Assembly (NCBI GenBank): GCA_035552595.1
Contig: DASZKZ010000085.1
Coordinates: 1 to 5,033 of the forward strand
DNA from: Aeolococcus sp035552595
GTDB taxonomy: Bacteria > Chloroflexota > Dormibacteria > Aeolococcales > Aeolococcaceae
Direction: 5' to 3'
DNA length: 5,033 nucleotides
This document shows, in pieces, positions 1-3,399 of this stretch. Position 1 is the first letter of the stretch. Each line of letters starts with the position of its first letter. The notes beneath the pieces are model-generated. The model saw only the letters and a list, made by a program, of their open reading frames with translations. It was not told the DNA's origin and made no database searches. Position numbers and translations under genes: made by a program.

Positions 1-653
1 TTCAGCGAGACAGGCACTATGTGGTCGCGTCGCGCCAGCATCTGGTCGAGGAACACCGACTCCCGGCGCAGCGTGCGCAGGCACTTGCTCAGCCGCCCCG
101 AGGCTGAATCCTCCTCGAGAAGCTCCTGGCGCCGGTTCACCTCGACCTGGAGCGACGCGGCGATCAGGTAGGAGAGCAGCTCGGGATCGTCGGGCAGCTC
201 GGCCGGGGCAGCCTCGTCGCCGGCCTCGTCGGCGAGGTTGCGCAACCCCGCCATGTACGCGATGAACGCGAGCCGGGCGCGGCGGGCCAGCTCCGGGATC
301 GCCGCCTCCTCTCCTCGCGTGTCCTCGAGGTAGCGGATGCTGCCGGCCAGGTAGGAGTGGGTCAGCGAGAAGCTCTCCACGCGGAAGCGTGATGCACCGG
401 CGACCACGATGTTGAAGGTACCGTCATCGAGAGCCTCGAGCTCGTGGATCTGGGCCAGGGTGCCCACCGCGAAGGGGAAGGCCGCGCGTCCCACCTCGAG
501 CCCCTCGCGGATGCCGACCACACCGAAGCTGGTGCCCTGCTCCTGGCAATCGCGAATCATCTCGCGGTAGCGCTCCTCGAAGATGTGCAGCCCGGCCGGC
601 ATGTGCGGAAAGAGCACGGTGTTGAGGGGGAAAAGGGGCAGGCGCACCGGCAT
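1..653 (-). CDS. LON substrate-binding domain protein, standalone, C-terminus cut by window edge
   Basis: The minus-strand frame opens at the ATG at 653-651 and stays open for 217 codons to the window edge with no stop, so only the extreme C-terminus is missing. The N-terminus carries the LON-N signature: LPLFPLNTVLFPHMP (residues 5-19), then LHIFEERYREMI (22-33). Next come FGVVGI (about 43-48), a GT..I..L..L..G.FNIVVAG.SRFRV segment (about 69-93), and a helical C-terminal half rich in Glu, Arg and Leu (about 120-210). No AAA+ ATPase or Ser-Lys protease domain is present, and the length matches single-domain family members of about 200-220 residues. In Lon protease this domain recognises substrates; the role of the standalone form is poorly defined, perhaps as an adaptor or sensor in protein quality control (inference). 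There is no Shine-Dalgarno at usable spacing. The start lies 7 bases after a TACACT box, which suggests leaderless translation. The family call is firm; the function is not. Confidence 0.9.
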   Translation of the reverse strand, partial: MPVRLPLFPLNTVLFPHMPAGLHIFEERYREMIRDCQEQGTSFGVVGIREGLEVGRAAFPFAVGTLAQIHELEALDDGTFNIVVAGASRFRVESFSLTHSYLAGSIRYLEDTRGEEAAIPELARRARLAFIAYMAGLRNLADEAGDEAAPAELPDDPELLSYLIAASLQVEVNRRQELLEEDSASGRLSKCLRTLRRESVFLDQMLARRDHIVPVSL

Positions 654-660
654 GCCCTCG

Positions 661-666
661 AGTGTA
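661..666 (-). promoter_or_regulatory. Candidate -10 box of a leaderless promoter for the LON-domain gene
   Basis: On the minus strand the hexamer TACACT is followed by seven bases (CGAGGGC) and then the ATG at 653. That spacing would put transcription initiation on or next to the A of the start codon, which agrees with the missing ribosome-binding site. I see no convincing -35 hexamer 16-18 bases upstream. The surrounding 15 bp (655-669) recurs exactly at 1687-1701 ahead of another start codon, which is the main support. Confidence 0.5.
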
Positions 667-714
667 CCGCCGCGATCCACCTCGGTCCGCGGTCGAAGGG
701 ACGATGTGTGCGGG

Positions 715-912
715 CTACGCCGCCTTGCAGTTCTTGGTGTGCTTCAGGATTCGCTCGCGCTTGGGCTCGCCGGGCTGGCGCTGGTGGCGGAAGGCGATCT
801 CCACGCTGATCTCGTTCTGCCGCATCAGGTTGTGGCAGATCGGACAGCGCTGCGAGGTGACGATGTCCTTCTGGGAGGTGACTCCCTTGGATTCCTTGAT
901 TGTGTTGGCCAT
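715..912 (-). CDS. Small putative C2HC zinc-finger protein, unknown function
   Basis: This 65-residue protein is read from the ATG at 912-910 to a TAG at 717-715. I chose this start because GGAG (923-920) lies seven bases upstream. The open frame continues to 1005, but that extension is Arg/Ser-rich and would run past the start of the divergent FKBP gene. Residues 22-30 read RCPICHNLM and residues 58-62 read HTKNC, giving Cys23-X2-Cys26-X31-His58-X3-Cys62, a plausible C2HC zinc site (His27 is an alternative ligand). The flanks are basic, with seven lysines in 65 residues, which fits a nucleic-acid or ribosome-associated protein (inference). There is no signal peptide or membrane segment. It lies 61 bases upstream of the LON-domain gene on the same strand and could be co-transcribed with it. 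I do not recognise a named family. Codon third positions are GC-rich like the neighbours, so recent transfer is not indicated. Confidence 0.75.
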   Translation of the reverse strand: MANTIKESKGVTSQKDIVTSQRCPICHNLMRQNEISVEIAFRHQRQPGEPKRERILKHTKNCKAA

Positions 913-919
913 GACTTGG

Positions 920-923
920 CTCC
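920..923 (-). promoter_or_regulatory. Ribosome-binding site deciding the zinc-finger start
   Basis: On the minus strand GGAG is followed by CCAAGTC and then ATG at 912, a seven-base spacing. It is one of only two clear Shine-Dalgarno sites in the window. It supports the 65-residue form over the longer upstream reading. Confidence 0.55.
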
Positions 924-950
924 GCGACGGTGGTGAGCTGCGCAGGTCGA

Positions 951-956
951 ATTGTA
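951..956 (-). promoter_or_regulatory. Candidate -10 box for the zinc-finger gene
   Basis: On the minus strand the hexamer is TACAAT, one base off the TATAAT consensus. It would start transcription near 944 and give a 5' leader of about 32 bases containing the GGAG at 923-920. No good -35 hexamer is visible at 16-18 bp. It lies in the 71-base divergent gap (913-983) shared with the FKBP gene. Confidence 0.4.
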
Positions 957-983
957 CGCCCGAGCGGCTAGCATCCCGGCCTG

Positions 984-1538
984 ATGACTCTTCGCCTCGG
1001 CGCACTGCGCCGTCCGCTCGCTGTCGTGGGCGTGCTGCTTCTCGCTGCGTGCGGGTCGGATGCGCTCCCCACCACCGGCGCGACCACCTCGGCTCCCGCG
1101 CAGGCTCCGTCCAGCGCCGCGTCGTGCACGCCCGCGGCCGCGGCGGTGGACAACTTCGCGCAGACGGTGCCGCTGACCACCACTGCCGACGGGCTCAAGT
1201 ACGGTGACATCACCGTCGGCACCGGCGCCATGCCGCAGAAGGGCCAGAACGTCACGGTGCAGTACACCGGATGGCTCACCAACGGGTGCACCTTCGACAG
1301 CTCACGGCAGTCCGGGCGCACCGCCTTCAGCTTCGTCATCGGGGCCACCCCACCCAACGTGATCAGCGGTTGGGAGGAGGGTCTGCTGACCATGCGGGTG
1401 GGCGGCAAGCGCCGCCTGGTCATCCCCCCTCAGCTCGGCTACGGGAGCAGCGCCCAGGGGCCGATCCCCGCCAATGCCACCCTGGTCTTCGACGTCCAGC
1501 TCCTGGGTGCCGGCGGACCCTCGCCCTCGCCGACCTAG
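984..1538 (+). CDS. Secreted FKBP-type peptidyl-prolyl cis-trans isomerase, lipoprotein
   Basis: This 184-residue protein catalyses cis-trans isomerisation of X-Pro bonds and probably assists folding of exported proteins on the outer face of the membrane. Residues 1-22 form a signal peptide (Arg4, Arg9 and Arg10, then a hydrophobic core) ending in a lipobox, L20-A21-A22-Cys23, so lipid anchoring is expected. Residues 24-68 are a Ser/Thr/Ala/Pro linker. The FKBP domain spans about 70-175. By alignment from memory with human FKBP12, the pocket residues are kept: Tyr94 (VQYTGW), Phe104-Asp105 (TFDSS), Phe115, Val126-Ile127 (VISGWEEG), Trp130, Tyr153 (LGYG) and Phe169 (LVFDV). Activity is therefore likely. 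The C-terminus is a short PSPSPT tail. Cys48 in the linker and Cys102 next to the pocket are the only other cysteines and could pair outside the cell. The ATG at 984 gives a complete signal peptide but has no Shine-Dalgarno. A TAGCAT at 969-974 might serve as a -10 for a nearly leaderless mRNA, but this is weak. Confidence 0.93.
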   Translation: MTLRLGALRRPLAVVGVLLLAACGSDALPTTGATTSAPAQAPSSAASCTPAAAAVDNFAQTVPLTTTADGLKYGDITVGTGAMPQKGQNVTVQYTGWLTNGCTFDSSRQSGRTAFSFVIGATPPNVISGWEEGLLTMRVGGKRRLVIPPQLGYGSSAQGPIPANATLVFDVQLLGAGGPSPSPT

Positions 1539-1563
1539 CGGACGGGCGGGCCGGGCCGAGTCG

Positions 1564-1686
1564 CTACCCGCGGCTGATCCGGCCGATCAGCACCCAGGCG
1601 ACCGCCCCGATCACCCCGACGCACACCATCAGTCCTGCGGGCAGGCCGACCACGTAGACGAGGCTGGGGGCGGGGGCGAGAAGCAC
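1564..1686 (-). CDS. Small single-pass membrane protein, unknown function
   Basis: A 40-residue frame runs from GTG (1686-1684) to TAG (1566-1564). The product is almost entirely hydrophobic. Residues 8-34 (SLVYVVGLPAGL, then MVCVGVIGAVAWVLI) form one predicted transmembrane helix, with a small proline knuckle near residue 16. It ends in a short basic tail, GRISRG, which by the positive-inside rule should face the cytoplasm. There is no ribosome-binding site at normal spacing, but TACACT lies exactly six bases upstream of the GTG, in a 15-bp block shared with the LON-domain start. This supports leaderless expression. The gene converges on the FKBP gene with 25 bases between stops and is divergent from the glpD cluster. 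The same frame stays open upstream as antisense to glpD, but that part is Arg/Gly/Pro/His-rich and looks like a GC artefact. The function is unknown and it may be lineage-specific. Confidence 0.55.
   Translation of the reverse strand: MLLAPAPSLVYVVGLPAGLMVCVGVIGAVAWVLIGRISRG
1573..1591. other. Perfect 7-bp inverted repeat between converging genes
   Basis: GCTGATC (1573-1579) and GATCAGC (1585-1591) are exact reverse complements around a five-base CGGCC loop. The repeat lies 34 bases past the FKBP stop and inside the last codons of the small membrane gene. It could form a hairpin in either transcript and help end the convergent messages, but no T-run follows on either strand. It is therefore not a standard intrinsic terminator, and coding constraint could explain it. 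Confidence 0.3.
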
Positions 1687-1692
1687 CCCTCG

Positions 1693-1698
1693 AGTGTA
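1693..1698 (-). promoter_or_regulatory. Candidate -10 box of a leaderless promoter for the small membrane gene
   Basis: On the minus strand TACACT is followed by CGAGGG and directly by the GTG start at 1686, so transcription would begin at the start codon. At a 17-bp spacing the -35 position (1721-1716) reads TGGCCG, a 3-of-6 match to TTGACA. It lies back to back with the plus-strand box at 1738-1746, and the two -35 regions would overlap. Confidence 0.5.
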
Positions 1699-1737
1699 CC
1701 GGCCCGGTGCTGGCTCGGCCAGGCTCCGGCGGCCACT

Positions 1738-1746
1738 TGTTATGCT
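1738..1746 (+). promoter_or_regulatory. Candidate extended -10 promoter of the glpD operon
   Basis: TGT-TATGCT fits an extended -10 (TGn followed by a TATAAT-like hexamer), which can work without a strong -35. CGAGCCG follows for seven bases, then the in-frame GTG at 1754, the same geometry seen at the two minus-strand boxes. If it is used, the operon mRNA is leaderless and starts at the small upstream gene. Confidence 0.5.
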
Positions 1747-1753
1747 CGAGCCG

Positions 1754-1876
1754 GTGCTGCGCAGCCTGGTGGCCGCCTCCCCGGCGCTGATCGATGACGC
1801 CCTGGCGCCGGCGATCGACGCCGAGCTGCGCCGCATGCTCGACGCCTGGTTGCGCCCCGTGGAGGAACAGAGGTGA
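1754..1876 (+). CDS. Small peptide gene coupled to glpD, unknown function
   Basis: A 40-codon frame runs from GTG 1754 to the TGA at 1874-1876. An in-frame ATG at 1742 would give 44 residues, but that ATG lies inside the predicted -10 box, so I prefer 1754. The product reads LRSLVAASPALIDDALAPAI (residues 2-21), then an acidic/basic amphipathic stretch containing LRRMLDAWLRPVEE. It looks like one or two amphipathic helices with no signal peptide, no membrane span and no cysteine. Its stop overlaps the glpD GTG by four bases (GTGA), and its last codons contain the glpD ribosome-binding site, so its translation probably drives or gates glpD translation. It may be a true small protein, perhaps a partner of GlpD, or a leader whose translation matters more than its product. 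I recognise no family. Confidence 0.55.
   Translation: MLRSLVAASPALIDDALAPAIDAELRRMLDAWLRPVEEQR
1861..1866 (+). promoter_or_regulatory. Strong ribosome-binding site of glpD
   Basis: GGAGGA lies six bases before the GTG at 1873, an ideal Shine-Dalgarno. It fixes the glpD start and lies inside the end of the upstream small frame, consistent with termination-reinitiation at the GTGA overlap. Confidence 0.75.
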
Positions 1877-3399
1877 TCGAGGGCTCCCTCAACGCGCGCC
1901 AGCGCAGCGCCGACCTGGTGCGCATCGCCGCCACCGAGCTCGATGTTCTGGTCATTGGTGGCGGAATCACGGGCGCCGGCGTTGCCCTCGATGCCGCCAG
2001 CCGGGGATTGCGGACCGCGCTGGTGGAGCGCCGCGACCTGGCCAACGGGACCAGCCGGTGGAGCTCGAAGCTGGTGCACGGCGGGCTTCGCTACCTGCGC
2101 CACGGGCAGGTCGGTGTGGCCTGGGAGTCGGCGCACGAGCGCCACATCCTCATGACCGCGACGGCGCCGCACCTGGTGCGGGCCATGCCCTTCGTCGCCG
2201 CGCTGAACGACACGCTGCCAGCGCTCGGAGGCATCCTCACCGAGGCGGGCGTCCGCGCCGGCGACCTGCTCCGTGTCGCCGCGAGGACGCCACGGCGACG
2301 CCTGCCGGCGCCCCGCCGCATCAGCGCGCTCGAGGCGCGCCGGCTCCTCCCCGCCTTGCGCGCCGACCAGCTGCGCGGCGGTGTGCTCTTCTGGGACGGT
2401 CAGCTCGAGGACGACGCCCACCTGGTCGTCACCGTGGCCCGCACCGCGGCGGCGCACGGGGCGGCCATCGCCACCCACTGCAGCGCGCTGTCCATCGACG
2501 GAGCCCGGGTGTCGCTGCGCGACGAGCTCAGCGGCGCCACGTTCCAGGTGCGGGCACGCAGCGTCGTCAACGCCGCCGGGGTATGGGCCGGCAGCCTCGA
2601 CCCGGCGGTGCGACTCCGTCCCAGCAAGGGGGCGCATCTGCTGCTCGACTCCGCGGTGCTGGGGGAGCCGCGCGCGGCCCTCATCGTGCCCGTCGCCGGG
2701 GAGAGCGCGCGCTGGGTGGGGGCCACCCCGACCGGCGACGGGCGGATCATCGTCGGCGTCACCGACGACGCTCACCTGGGGCCCATCGAGGACGAGCCCA
2801 CCGTGACCGCCGCCGAGGAGCGGTTCCTTCTGGACACGCTGTCGCGGGCGCTGCGCACCCCCCTGACGCCGGGAGACGTCCTCGGCAGCTACGCGGGCTT
2901 CCGACCCCTGCTCGACCGGGGAGGGCGGTCCACCGCGGACCTCTCGCGCCGCCACGCCATCGTGGAGAGCGCGGACGGCCGGCTGCTCACCCTGGTGGGC
3001 GGCAAGCTGACCACCTACCGGCGCATGGCCGAGGACGCGGTCGACCGCATCGTGCGCCGGCACGGGGGCAGACCGAGCGCCACCGCCAGGCTGCCGCTCA
3101 TCGGGGCTGCCCCGGGCGGGGTGGACCCGGCCGCCGAGGTGCCTGAACGCCTGGTGCGCCGCTTCGGGGCGGAGGCGGCGGCGGTTGCGGCCCTGGCCGG
3201 CGGCGATGTGTCCCTGCTCGAGCCTCTCTTCCCGGGCACGCCAGTGCTCGGTGTCGAGCTGCTCTTCGGCGTTCGGCACGAGGGCGCCATGGACAGCGAC
3301 GACCTGCTCGACCGCCGCGTCCGGCTCGGGCTGGTGCCCGCCGAGCGCGCCCGCGCCGAGGCGCTGGCGGCCCGGCTGCTCCAGGCCGTGGCCGCGTGA
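1873..3399 (+). CDS. glpD: FAD-dependent glycerol-3-phosphate dehydrogenase
   Basis: This 508-residue flavoprotein oxidises sn-glycerol-3-phosphate to dihydroxyacetone phosphate and passes electrons to membrane quinone. It links glycerol and phospholipid turnover to respiration. The FAD-binding Rossmann start is DVLVIGGGITGAG (24-36), with Glu52 ending the second strand as the likely FAD-ribose ligand. The GlpD signature NGTSRWSSKLVHGGLRYL spans 58-75. GQLEDDAHLV (176-185) matches the family's (D/E)DARL region, VNAAGVWAG (232-240) is a second FAD contact, and GSYAGFRPL (338-346) plus GGKLTTYR (376-383) supply Arg344 and Lys378 expected near the substrate phosphate. RHEGAMDSDDLLDRRVRLGL (468-487) is the C-terminal DAO_C motif. 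Its length matches the 500-560 residue family and it has no transmembrane helix, so it should be a peripheral membrane protein. The start is GTG with a strong GGAGGA. It overlaps the gene on each side by GTGA. Lysine is almost absent (Lys66, Lys252, Lys378), and two of the three lie in signature motifs. Confidence 0.95.
   Translation: MIEGSLNARQRSADLVRIAATELDVLVIGGGITGAGVALDAASRGLRTALVERRDLANGTSRWSSKLVHGGLRYLRHGQVGVAWESAHERHILMTATAPHLVRAMPFVAALNDTLPALGGILTEAGVRAGDLLRVAARTPRRRLPAPRRISALEARRLLPALRADQLRGGVLFWDGQLEDDAHLVVTVARTAAAHGAAIATHCSALSIDGARVSLRDELSGATFQVRARSVVNAAGVWAGSLDPAVRLRPSKGAHLLLDSAVLGEPRAALIVPVAGESARWVGATPTGDGRIIVGVTDDAHLGPIEDEPTVTAAEERFLLDTLSRALRTPLTPGDVLGSYAGFRPLLDRGGRSTADLSRRHAIVESADGRLLTLVGGKLTTYRRMAEDAVDRIVRRHGGRPSATARLPLIGAAPGGVDPAAEVPERLVRRFGAEAAAVAALAGGDVSLLEPLFPGTPVLGVELLFGVRHEGAMDSDDLLDRRVRLGLVPAERARAEALAARLLQAVAA

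Noticed and set aside
969..974. TAGCAT as a -10 box for the FKBP gene
   Set aside because: The match to consensus is poor, the nine-base gap to the ATG is longer than at the other leaderless starts, and no -35 is visible. I did not list it as a feature.
913..1005. N-terminal extension of the zinc-finger protein to an ATG at 1005
   Set aside because: It would overlap the start of the divergent FKBP gene and adds an Arg/Ser-rich segment. GGAG seven bases before the ATG at 912 supports the shorter form.
444..1207. Three overlapping plus-strand frames opposite the LON-domain and zinc-finger genes
   Set aside because: They have no ribosome-binding sites or recognisable domains and are antisense to, or off-frame with, better-supported genes.
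1742..1753. ATG at 1742 as start of the peptide upstream of glpD
   Set aside because: It lies inside the predicted -10 hexamer, so transcripts from that promoter would not contain it. It stays possible if transcription starts further upstream.
1794..3146. 450-codon plus-strand frame within glpD
   Set aside because: It is an off-frame reading of glpD, very Arg/Ala/Pro/His-rich and without motifs.
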